A stretch of DNA of 8,395 nucleotides from positions 1 through 8,395 of the forward strand of contig JAUWHL010000264.1 in NCBI GenBank assembly GCA_030605895.1, given 5' to 3'. The notes under the pieces are model-generated. The model did no database searches, had not been told where the DNA came from, and saw only the letters and a program-made list of their open reading frames with translations. Positions within the stretch are counted from its first letter, which is position 1, and each line of letters opens with the position of its first letter. Shown in pieces: positions 1 to 5,102 of this stretch. Source of the DNA: Promethearchaeota archaeon. GTDB lineage: Archaea > Asgardarchaeota > Lokiarchaeia > Sigyniarchaeales > SOKP01. A program made the translations under genes and the position numbers.

Positions 1-804
1 GGATCAGATTTTACTAATTCAAATGGTTTGACAATATTTATGATAAATACTCAACAAATTGATTTTGAAGGAAATCTGTTAATAAGATTATCATGGAATG
101 GAGATAACATTACTGGTGTTTCAAAAAATATTTCAATTAACGTTATTCATCAATCCAACAATATTTCAATATCTATAAATAAAAATTCAGTTCATGTTTA
201 CCGAAATAGAAGAGCAACGATGACAATTACTCTTAGAAATATTGGAGAGTCTAATTTGAGGATCTTGAGAAATATATCTATTGAATTTAATCATACTTTA
301 TCTTACTCAATAATAACAATTGATTATTTGAAATTAGAGAAGTTTTCACCAGAAGAAAGCACTGATTTTATTGTAGAAGTAGATATTGGTAATATTGATA
401 ACCTAGAAATTTCAATTTCAATTACAGCTCAAAATACAATAACAAATGAGAGCAAAACAATTACCGCAGAGGCTTCATTCCCGCTTAATGATCCTCCCAT
501 TTTTGATTATTTCGTAGATTATTTTATACTTATCGTTGGAGCTATCTTTGCTGTAATCTGGATAGCTGCAGTAATGTATGCTTTGAAAACTAAAAAACGA
601 ATTGAAACTCCTATTGAAGAACCAACTAAAAAAAAACCAAGAAGAGAACGATATGTTCCTGTATCTGAATTGAAAAAACCCACTCAACCTAAAAAAACTC
701 TAAAGAAAAAGGAAGAACCTAAAGAGGATAAGAAGAAAAAGCCTATGGATTTAGATTCTTTGCTAGAAGAAAGAGGATTAGCTGATAAAAAGAAGAAGAC
801 CTAA
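1..804 (+). CDS. C-terminal part of a single-pass surface membrane protein with basic cytoplasmic tail (5' end outside window)
   Basis: The reading frame is open from base 1, so the gene begins left of the window; the first in-frame start-like codon (TTG at 28) is probably internal. What is visible is about 160 residues of beta-rich, Ser/Asn/Ile-rich sequence resembling the Ig-like/CARDB-type ectodomains of archaeal surface proteins. It has at least six N-X-S/T sequons (NIT, NIS three times, NHT, NES). One hydrophobic membrane segment follows (nt 511-588, containing ILIVGAIFAVIWIAAVMYAL), then a tail of about 70 residues very rich in Lys, Glu and Pro. The tail ends with an acidic/leucine patch, DLDSLLEERGLAD, before a final KKKKT. 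The topology (outside N-terminus, inside C-terminus) follows from the sequons and the positive-inside rule. Function is unknown; the patch could be a docking motif. It converges on the Roadblock gene at 870-1220. Confidence 0.8.
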   Translation, partial: GSDFTNSNGLTIFMINTQQIDFEGNLLIRLSWNGDNITGVSKNISINVIHQSNNISISINKNSVHVYRNRRATMTITLRNIGESNLRILRNISIEFNHTLSYSIITIDYLKLEKFSPEESTDFIVEVDIGNIDNLEISISITAQNTITNESKTITAEASFPLNDPPIFDYFVDYFILIVGAIFAVIWIAAVMYALKTKKRIETPIEEPTKKKPRRERYVPVSELKKPTQPKKTLKKKEEPKEDKKKKPMDLDSLLEERGLADKKKKT

Positions 805-808
805 CTAA

Positions 809-836
809 AAGTAAATTATTCTCTTAATTTTTACTT
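809..836. terminator. Possible bidirectional terminator between convergent genes
   Basis: Arms AAGTAAA (809-815) and TTTACTT (830-836) are perfectly complementary, and T-rich sequence follows on the plus strand. The element lies in the 65-bp space between two convergent stop codons (804 and 870). The stem is short and AT-rich, so this may simply be background composition. Confidence 0.3.
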
Positions 837-869
837 ATTTCTTTTAAAAAAGGAGAAAATAAAATTATA

Positions 870-1220
870 TTATAAATTAGATATTGAAATTAGGTTTCTT
901 TTTAGAAGAGCAAGAGAACTCCTTCCATCTATCCCTACGAAGGCAATCAATAAATTCTCTGAACCCACTAGCACAGCAAACCCTTCTTCTAATTCGATAG
1001 TTGTCGTCTTCAAACCACCTTTCCCAATATCTTTACCCAAATTATTAGAATCTTTTATTATTGCAGCACATGCCTTAGCAATCTTTCCATGATCCATATC
1101 AGTAATTGTTTGACCAACTAATACTTTTCCATTCGCATCTGCAGCAATTAATCCTTCTGTCTCTGGAACTATGTCCATAAGCTCTGCTAATTTCTGTTCT
1201 AGAACTTTCTTATCAACCAT
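870..1220 (-). CDS. Roadblock/LC7 domain protein (116 aa)
   Basis: The protein is essentially one Roadblock/LC7 domain, the fold used by MglB, Ragulator and dynein light chains to dimerise and bind small Ras-like GTPases. The usual order is visible: an N-terminal helix (VLEQKLAELMDIVPE), a first strand pair (GLIAADANGKVLVGQ, 23-37), the long central helix (DHGKIAKACAAIIKDSNNLG), then strands TTTIELEEGFAVLVGS and LLIAFVG, and the closing helix (SSLALLKRNL). ATG at 1220 is preferred. The frame extends upstream only to TTG codons (1235, 1238), which would add the poorly fitting residues MLRLCI. It is the third gene in a minus-strand series after the metallo-hydrolase and the 88-aa Roadblock gene, but a gap of about 150 bp with its own TATA-like sequence suggests separate transcription. 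Such genes are especially numerous in Asgard archaea. No GTPase partner lies in the window. Confidence 0.88.
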   Translation of the reverse strand: MVDKKVLEQKLAELMDIVPETEGLIAADANGKVLVGQTITDMDHGKIAKACAAIIKDSNNLGKDIGKGGLKTTTIELEEGFAVLVGSENLLIAFVGIDGRSSLALLKRNLISISNL

Positions 1221-1284
1221 AATACATAATCTCAACAAATTAATTTGAATAAATTTGAATTCTGAAATTGGTTAAGAAACTACC

Positions 1285-1300
1285 TTAAATAAATATATAG
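1285..1300 (-). promoter_or_regulatory. TATA-like promoter for the 116-aa Roadblock gene
   Basis: On the minus strand this stretch reads CTATATATTTATTTAA, a TATA-like element about 65 nt upstream of ATG at 1220. It would place the transcript start near 1265 and give a leader of about 45 nt. The surroundings are AT-rich, so the position is approximate. Confidence 0.35.
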
Positions 1301-1370
1301 ATTAAATATAGAGTCTAAGGAATTTAAATTTATCAAATATATTAAAAAGGAAAAGTGAAAAAATAACAAT

Positions 1371-1637
1371 TTATTTTAAAATAATTAAAATCAGTTGCTC
1401 CTCAAGAGCTATCATTGTCTCCCCAGAGCTTGTCTCCAGACGAATAAAATTTAACTTCCCTTCATTTAGAGCTTCAACAACTTGTTTACCTTTTCCAATG
1501 AGTGATGTAACATAAGCCGCAATAGATTCACTAACTTCTATCTCTAAATTTGAATCTATCGGCAAACCTGATGAATCACAGATGATCACACCACGAATTC
1601 CCTCACGCTCCTCGAAACGCCGAATTATGTTTTTCAC
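1371..1637 (-). CDS. Short Roadblock/LC7 domain protein (88 aa)
   Basis: This is a compact Roadblock/LC7 protein, distinct from its neighbour. Helix 1 (NIIRRFEEREGIRG) leads into strand GVIICDSSGLPID (16-28), then the central helix (SESIAAYVTSLIGKGKQVVEALNEG, 36-60), strands LNFIRLETSSGETMIALEE, and the terminal strand QLILIILK, ending without the C-terminal helix seen in the 116-aa protein. The GTG at 1637 is the only conventional start: upstream codons reach a TAA at 1662-1664 with no ATG, GTG or TTG between. The length and the RRFEEREG...VIICDSSGLPI pattern match the short Roadblock proteins I know from Asgard archaea, where they are thought to act with small GTPases. Homo- or heterodimerisation with the downstream Roadblock protein is an inference. 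Confidence 0.85.
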   Translation of the reverse strand: MKNIIRRFEEREGIRGVIICDSSGLPIDSNLEIEVSESIAAYVTSLIGKGKQVVEALNEGKLNFIRLETSSGETMIALEEQLILIILK

Positions 1638-1720
1638 TTCTTGCCGATTTATAATGATATATTACACCTTGAAGAAATATATTCTAAATTTTAATATTAT
1701 AATAGATTGAAGTTTTAAAA

Positions 1721-1731
1721 ATTTATATAAA
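1721..1731 (-). promoter_or_regulatory. TATA box candidate for the 88-aa Roadblock gene
   Basis: The minus strand reads TTTATATAAAT, a good match to an archaeal TATA box. It lies in the 172-bp gap between the metallo-hydrolase and the Roadblock start, and would place the transcript start near 1700 with a leader of about 60 nt. The sequence is nearly self-complementary, so strand is assigned from context. Confidence 0.4.
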
Positions 1732-1779
1732 CTTCTAAATAATTATTTTTTTTAGATTTATTTTTTCAAATCAAAATAA

Positions 1780-1798
1780 TCTATAAAAAAGATATAGA
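1780..1798 (-). terminator. Small hairpin just after the metallo-hydrolase gene
   Basis: Arms TCTATA (1780-1785) and TATAGA (1793-1798) flank a 7-nt loop that is T-rich on the minus strand (TCTTTTT). It begins 11 nt after the hydrolase stop codon (1810-1812). T-rich sequence at this position fits archaeal termination, and the short stem may be incidental. Confidence 0.3.
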
Positions 1799-1809
1799 AT
1801 GAAATCTAC

Positions 1810-2451
1810 TTATAAGAAATAATTCTTAAACATGTTTAATTTTCTTTCTTCTCCTACTGAAGTACTATCCATGTGACCAGGAAATATCAAAAAATTATCA
1901 GAAATCTCTGGATTATACATAATTTTGTTTCTTATACTTGAAAATAAAAGCTTTGAATCTCCTCCTCTTAAATCGGATCGACCGATGCTACGTCGAAAAA
2001 TTAAGTCGCCTGTAAAGATTATTCCATCAATTTTTTGCCCATCAAATTCATTTGGCTCTTTTGAGTAGTAAGATAATGCACCAGGAGAATGACCAGGGGT
2101 TTCAAGAATATTTAAAGTTATTTCTCCAACTTTAATAGAGTCACCTTCTGAAAGCCATCTATCTGCTTTTTTGTGAGTGTAAATTCCAGAATCAAATTCC
2201 TTTTTATTGAACATCAGAGGAATTTTGAAATATCTCATTAATTTCCCTAGTTTTAATGTATGGTCATAATGACCATGTGTTAAAAGTAAGCCGATTGGTT
2301 TTGCGTTAATTTTCTCGATTGTATCAATAATTATCTCAGGTTCGCCGCCTACATCAATAATAACTACTTCTTTTGATTCATTTGAACCAAATATGTAGGA
2401 ATTAGTACCAAGAGGTCCCACAATTAATCTTTTTAATATCAAAAATAGCAC
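1810..2451 (-). CDS. Metallo-beta-lactamase-fold hydrolase, YcbL/glyoxalase-II-like (213 aa)
   Basis: This is a binuclear metal hydrolase of the MBL superfamily, close in layout to YcbL-type glyoxalase II, which cleaves S-lactoylglutathione or related thioesters. All metal ligands are visible: THGHYDH (H59, H61, D63, H64), H121 in TPGHSPG, D149 in FTGDLIF and H193 in FPGHMDST. The SIGRSDLRGGD segment (155-165) is typical of the YcbL branch. At 213 residues it lacks the C-terminal substrate-binding domain of classical glyoxalase II. The true substrate in an archaeon is uncertain, because glutathione is usually absent. The start is ambiguous: GTG at 2451 gives MLFLILKRLIVG, while TTG at 2442 gives MILKRLIVGPLGTN, which fits the usual family N-terminus better. 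No Shine-Dalgarno site decides it. It lies 40 bp downstream of the winged-helix gene and may be cotranscribed with it. Confidence 0.9.
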   Translation of the reverse strand: MLFLILKRLIVGPLGTNSYIFGSNESKEVVIIDVGGEPEIIIDTIEKINAKPIGLLLTHGHYDHTLKLGKLMRYFKIPLMFNKKEFDSGIYTHKKADRWLSEGDSIKVGEITLNILETPGHSPGALSYYSKEPNEFDGQKIDGIIFTGDLIFRRSIGRSDLRGGDSKLLFSSIRNKIMYNPEISDNFLIFPGHMDSTSVGEERKLNMFKNYFL

Positions 2452-2491
2452 ACTTCTATAGAAATTAGAGGTAGAAAAAAAAATAAGGGTG

Positions 2492-2776
2492 TTATGTTTT
2501 AACCATATCGTTTATTTCTTGTAATTTCGTATAAACCGCAAAGCCTTTCTCTGTTAATTTGATGGTTTTTACTTTACTTGTATTCTCGATAACTATGAGT
2601 CCCTTTTTGATTAAATCTTCTTTTACTCTGAAAAATGAGTTGTAGTATGAAAACTTGTTTAATTCATTATAAAATGTATGTTTATCCGTTTTGTAGTCCT
2701 TTTGGTTAATAAGCACTGCAAGAGTATCTTTAAAACCTTTCTTTTTTAACAATCCAATTAAATCTTCAAAAATCAT
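2492..2776 (-). CDS. Small winged-helix DNA-binding protein (94 aa)
   Basis: The predicted order helix (EDLIGLLKKKG), helix (FKDTLAVLINQK), a helix-turn-helix-like region (HTFYNELNKFSYYNSFFRVKEDLIKKG, 33-59) and a beta-wing (LIVIENTSKVKTIKLTEKG, 60-78) closing with a helix fits a single winged-helix domain of the MarR/ArsR/PadR-like type. LIKKGLI...KTIKLTEKG is a classic end-of-recognition-helix-to-wing signature. No effector domain or metal-binding Cys/His cluster is visible. The start is ATG at 2776, with an AT-rich TATA-like stretch about 25 nt upstream and no Shine-Dalgarno site, so a leaderless message is possible. It precedes the metallo-hydrolase gene by 40 bp on the same strand. A 23-bp dyad 65 nt upstream (2842-2864) is a candidate self-regulated operator. 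The exact family and target are unknown. Confidence 0.72.
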   Translation of the reverse strand: MIFEDLIGLLKKKGFKDTLAVLINQKDYKTDKHTFYNELNKFSYYNSFFRVKEDLIKKGLIVIENTSKVKTIKLTEKGFAVYTKLQEINDMVKT

Positions 2777-2841
2777 AATAAAGCCTATACCTAATTAAAA
2801 TATTAATTAACAAAATTGTGAAGGCTTAAAAAATTTTTTGA

Positions 2842-2864
2842 TTAGTAAATTTTCTATTTACTAA
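2842..2864. promoter_or_regulatory. 23-bp dyad, candidate operator near the winged-helix gene
   Basis: TTAGTAAAT (2842-2850) and ATTTACTAA (2856-2864) are perfect inverted repeats around a 5-nt spacer. The size and two-fold symmetry suit a dimeric winged-helix regulator. The element lies 65 bp upstream of ATG at 2776. It could instead form an RNA hairpin, but no T-tract follows directly. Confidence 0.45.
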
Positions 2865-3052
2865 GGATTGAAGTGGGAGAAGAATTTCTACTTCTGATTC
2901 TGTTACTATATTCTATAGCAAATTATTAGTACAAAGCTTTACTTCCTATATTTTTTGAAGCTAAAGTAATTCCCAAAAAAGAAGTCTAAAAGAAAGCTTT
3001 ATTAACTCAAATAGCCTAATTAAATTTATTCTAAATCTATTAAAACTCAATT

Positions 3053-3066
3053 TTTAAATAAAAATA
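3053..3066 (+). promoter_or_regulatory. TATA-like promoter for the 172-aa protein, probably leaderless
   Basis: TTTAAATAAAAATA is centred about 26 nt upstream of ATG at 3084, the normal distance from an archaeal TATA box to its transcript start. No Shine-Dalgarno sequence precedes the ATG. Together these suggest that the message starts at or very near the start codon. Confidence 0.5.
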
Positions 3067-3083
3067 TAAAAAGTGTTTATATA

Positions 3084-3602
3084 ATGGGAAAGTCATCTGG
3101 ATTGGCAATTTTAGGTATATTAATTGGAATAGGTGGATTAGGCTTAGGGGCATTTTCTTATATTACTTTCAGCGGACAAATTGCTGACCTCAACGATCAG
3201 TATGAAGAAACCGTGGTTAAAGACATGTGGTACGCCGAATACTTAGAAGACTGGTCTCCATCTGCCATAGATACAAATGAATCTGTACTTACTATTAATT
3301 TCCAAGTAAATGCTGGTGAAAAGGTTTATTTTTTATTTATAACAAGAGCAATTATCTATAGTTATTCTTTTGATACCTATATGCGTTTTACATTTAGTAT
3401 TGATGGAATAATCTTGAATAAGCCCTTTTCCATAGCAGGTGGTCGTAATATAGATGAGACATATACATATATTCCTGTTGCGCTTCAATATTCAACAGCA
3501 AGCCTGACAGAAGGTAGTCATTCGGTTTCAGCCATGGTATTAAATAGTTACAGTTTCAATTTTATACGCCAATGTACGTTTTTAGTTCAAACTTACATCT
3601 AA
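3084..3602 (+). CDS. Membrane-anchored or secreted beta-rich protein of unknown function (172 aa)
   Basis: The N-terminus is a short charged start (MGKSS) followed by a Gly/Leu/Ile-rich hydrophobic segment (GLAILGILIGIGGLGLGAFSYITF, about residues 6-29), which is an uncleaved anchor or signal sequence. A short polar stretch (GQIADLNDQYEE) looks helical, possibly a small coiled coil. The remaining 125 residues or so alternate beta strands rich in Tyr, Phe, Ser and Thr (for example VYFLFITRAIIYSYSF and YMRFTFSIDGIIL), consistent with a small extracellular beta-sandwich. I do not recognise the domain; the overall design (anchor, short coil, beta domain) is one I associate with Asgard surface proteins. 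It appears to be a single-gene unit: its own TATA box lies upstream and a strong T-tract starts 15 nt after the stop. A role in ligand binding or cell contact would be speculation. Confidence 0.82.
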   Translation: MGKSSGLAILGILIGIGGLGLGAFSYITFSGQIADLNDQYEETVVKDMWYAEYLEDWSPSAIDTNESVLTINFQVNAGEKVYFLFITRAIIYSYSFDTYMRFTFSIDGIILNKPFSIAGGRNIDETYTYIPVALQYSTASLTEGSHSVSAMVLNSYSFNFIRQCTFLVQTYI

Positions 3603-3616
3603 TAAAATTAAAAAAC

Positions 3617-3626
3617 TTTTTTTTTT
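3617..3626 (+). terminator. T-tract terminator after the 172-aa protein gene
   Basis: Ten consecutive T residues start 15 nt after the stop codon at 3600-3602. Archaeal RNA polymerase stops at such T-runs without needing a hairpin, so this is a likely end for the upstream transcript. Confidence 0.6.
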
Positions 3627-3764
3627 CTTATCTCAATTTCATAGGATGAGAGATTTGTTTCTCATTAAACTTCGACTCTTTTGATAATTTCTAAATTTTT
3701 TTCAACTCTTTAGTTTCACAACATCTGTATAATTTAAAGTTTGTATAATTAAATAGATATTTCC

Positions 3765-3777
3765 TGAACAATGTTCA
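3765..3777. promoter_or_regulatory. 13-bp palindrome, possible regulator site
   Basis: TGAACA and TGTTCA are perfect inverted repeats around one central A. It lies about 70 bp upstream of the TATA box at 3849 in a non-coding stretch. No regulator is assigned. Confidence 0.3.
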
Positions 3778-3827
3778 CTTAGGTTAATCTTTGAACTTTC
3801 AAGCCGTCTATTTTTATTCTTATGGGA

Positions 3828-3847
3828 GTGGGAAAAATGTGGGAAAA
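3828..3847 (+). repeat. Phased direct repeat GTGGGAAAA next to a TATA box
   Basis: Two identical 9-mers GTGGGAAAA begin at 3828 and 3839, 11 bp apart and therefore about one helical turn. The second copy ends 1 bp before TTTAAATA (3849-3856). The G-rich motif stands out in an AT-rich background. Phased copies abutting the BRE/TATA position suggest binding by a transcription factor, acting as activator or repressor. Confidence 0.45.
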
Positions 3848-3848
3848 G

Positions 3849-3856
3849 TTTAAATA
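3849..3856 (+). promoter_or_regulatory. TATA box for the small gene at 3943
   Basis: TTTAAATA, preceded by the purine-rich GGGAAAAG (BRE-like), forms a good archaeal promoter core. It would start a transcript near 3880, about 60 nt before ATG at 3943. A second TATA-like stretch (around 3866-3874) could start it nearer 3895. Confidence 0.5.
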
Positions 3857-3942
3857 GCAGAAATAATATATAAATTATTAAAAAATAAAGTATAAATTGA
3901 AAAAATTTTAGAGGTAAATTAAAAAGAGTAAAAAACTTAAAA

Positions 3943-4116
3943 ATGTTGAAAAAGAGCATATCTCAAATCAGTTCAGACATTATTAGAAGTGTCGAAACAA
4001 GTGATAGGAAAGTCAATAAAATCCCAAATTTGGATTTTTCTAAAATAAAAGAAAGAATATTAGAAAGCATTATCGAAAGTATAAATAAAAAAGGGAAAAT
4101 TGACAATCCATCATAG
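3943..4116 (+). CDS. Small hypothetical protein (57 aa), possibly helical
   Basis: An ATG at 3943 opens a 57-codon frame ending in TAG at 4114-4116. The translation starts MLKKSISQISSDIIRSVETS and has balanced, ordinary residue use with two likely amphipathic helices: ISQISSDIIRSVE, and FSKIKERILESIIESINKKG near the C-terminus. No signal peptide, membrane segment or Cys cluster is seen. The frame is open for 14 further codons upstream (stop TGA at 3898) but without a start codon. A promoter-like core (3849-3856) and a 9-T tract 30 nt downstream (4147-4155) frame it as a self-contained transcription unit, which is the main reason to believe it. I do not recognise the family. The opposite strand carries only a Phe-rich frame that overlaps its first codons. 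Coding status needs homologues. Confidence 0.5.
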   Translation: MLKKSISQISSDIIRSVETSDRKVNKIPNLDFSKIKERILESIIESINKKGKIDNPS

Positions 4117-4146
4117 AACGATTATGAGTTCAATTTAATTATTCTA

Positions 4147-4155
4147 TTTTTTTTT
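4147..4155 (+). terminator. T-tract terminator after the 57-aa gene
   Basis: Nine consecutive T residues lie 30 nt after the TAG at 4114-4116 and about 45 nt before the next start codon. This is the expected form of an archaeal terminator and separates the small gene from the kinase operon. Confidence 0.5.
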
Positions 4156-4201
4156 CTAACCATTAATTTCTTAATTCTTTATTTGTTTTATTATTATATC
4201 C

Positions 4202-5095
4202 ATGAATAATGAATCAGTAGATATAGTTATATTAGGACATATTGCCAAGGATATTATCGAAGTGGATGGAACGAGCCTTTCAAGCTTAGGAGGGGCGGTT
4301 TATTATGGCGGAATTGCTGGTAGTCGTATGAGTCTTAAAATCACAGTAATCACAAAATTAAAAGAAGCAGACTATCCTATTCTCGATGTTTTCAAAAAAA
4401 ATAGTATTAGATATTATGTATCTCCTTCAGAAGAAACTTCAGGTCTAAGAAATATTTATTCATCTAAAAACATGGAATTTAGGGTTTATAAGCCGCTTGG
4501 ATTTGCTGGTTTATTTAAAAAGGAAGAAATTCCAGATTTTAAATCTCCTCCAAAATTTTTTGTTATAGGGTCTATAATTGCTGGAGAAGTCGACCTAGAA
4601 TTACTAGAATATATTAAAAGTAGATATAATAATATATGCCTGGATATACAAGGTTTTACACGATTTAGAGATAATAAAAAAGTCTTTTATTCTCCTTTAT
4701 CTTTGAAAGAAAAGAAACAGATCCTTTCCAATACTAGCGTTTTAAAACTGGATCAAACTGAGGCAGAAGTTTTAACTGGTCATCAGAATGTAAACGGTGC
4801 AGGTAAAGAATTAATTGAATTTGGTCCAAATGAGATCCTAATAACTCATGAAAAAGGGATATCAGTTTTTCTATCCGATAAATCTTTTTTTTTCCCTTGG
4901 AAGAACAAAAGCTCATTAGGAAGGACTGGAAGAGGGGATACTGCTTTTATTAGTTACCTAGGATCTAGAATTACAAAAAATCCTGAACAATCATTGAAAT
5001 TTGCTGCAGCACTTACATCTCTCAAATTAGAAATTCCAGGACCCTTTAATTTACCATTAGATCAAGTTGAAGTTTTAATTAAAAAGGAGTATTGA
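4202..5095 (+). CDS. PfkB/ribokinase-family kinase (297 aa)
   Basis: The protein has the ribokinase-like kinase layout, phosphorylating a hydroxyl of a sugar, nucleoside or similar small molecule with ATP. The N-terminal substrate side shows VILGHIAKDIIEVDG (9-23) and GGAVYYGGI (30-38). The mid-region carries LDIQGFTR (147-154) and the KLDQTEAEVLTG stretch (182-193), equivalent to the family's KxNxxE element with Asp in place of Asn. The second PfkB signature is GRTGRGDTAF (240-249), whose Asp246 is the expected catalytic base. The anion hole reads GRGD rather than the commoner GAGD. Length is normal for the family. The substrate cannot be read from sequence. It is the first gene of an operon: the radical-SAM gene starts 7 nt after its stop, and a GGAG lies within its last codons. 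ATG at 4202 has no clear Shine-Dalgarno site. Confidence 0.85.
   Translation: MNNESVDIVILGHIAKDIIEVDGTSLSSLGGAVYYGGIAGSRMSLKITVITKLKEADYPILDVFKKNSIRYYVSPSEETSGLRNIYSSKNMEFRVYKPLGFAGLFKKEEIPDFKSPPKFFVIGSIIAGEVDLELLEYIKSRYNNICLDIQGFTRFRDNKKVFYSPLSLKEKKQILSNTSVLKLDQTEAEVLTGHQNVNGAGKELIEFGPNEILITHEKGISVFLSDKSFFFPWKNKSSLGRTGRGDTAFISYLGSRITKNPEQSLKFAAALTSLKLEIPGPFNLPLDQVEVLIKKEY
5086..5089 (+). promoter_or_regulatory. Shine-Dalgarno-like GGAG for the radical-SAM gene
   Basis: AAGGAG lies inside the last codons of the kinase gene (Lys-Lys-Glu-Tyr-stop), 13 nt before ATG at 5103. The spacing is longer than ideal. It fits internal ribosome entry in an operon, where leaderless initiation is not available. 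Confidence 0.45.
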
Positions 5096-5102
5096 TTCTG
5101 AT

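Larger units (their letters stand above)
2777..3083. other. 307-bp intergenic region between divergent genes
   Basis: This divergent gap separates the winged-helix gene (minus) from the membrane-anchored protein gene (plus). It holds a 9-bp-arm dyad near the winged-helix side (2842-2864) and a TATA-like element near 3053-3066. Two copies of AAAGCTTTA lie 60 bp apart (2933 and 2993). A plus-strand frame (2867-2989) is open apart from one TAG at 2927 and has unusual Leu/Ile-rich then Lys/Pro-rich translations, possibly a decayed gene. No tRNA or convincing ncRNA was seen. Confidence 0.5.
3603..3942. other. 340-bp intergenic region upstream of a small gene
   Basis: The region begins with a 10-T tract ending the previous transcript. 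It also has a weak hairpin (ATGAGA 3646-3651 with TCTCAT 3660-3665) and a 9-bp direct repeat TGTATAATT (3726 and 3742). Further on are a 13-bp palindrome (3765-3777), two GTGGGAAAA copies (3828-3847) and TATA-like sequences. The opposite strand is open but translates to a Phe/Leu-rich string that I regard as composition artefact. No tRNA or recognisable structured RNA is seen. Confidence 0.5.

Noticed and set aside
475..687. 70-aa minus-strand frame, Phe/Ser/Arg-rich
   Set aside because: It is the reverse of the membrane segment and Lys-rich tail of the surface protein at 1-804.
2933..3000. Two AAAGCTTTA copies 60 bp apart as possible insertion-site repeats
   Set aside because: The motif is short and partly palindromic, there are no terminal inverted repeats or transposase between the copies, and the AT-rich background makes chance likely.
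3646..3665. Hairpin ATGAGA/TCTCAT as an ncRNA or terminator
   Set aside because: The stem is only 6 bp with an 8-nt loop, it lies after the T-tract rather than before it, and there are no C/D-box or other RNA-family signatures nearby.
3702..3959. 85-aa minus-strand reading frame rich in Phe, Leu and Ile
   Set aside because: The composition is what the A-rich plus strand gives when read in reverse; it overlaps the promoter, repeats and first codons of the plus-strand 57-aa gene, and shows no domain or sensible membrane-protein layout.
4734..4916. 60-aa minus-strand frame inside the kinase gene
   Set aside because: It is antisense to conserved PfkB sequence and has no promoter or motif of its own.
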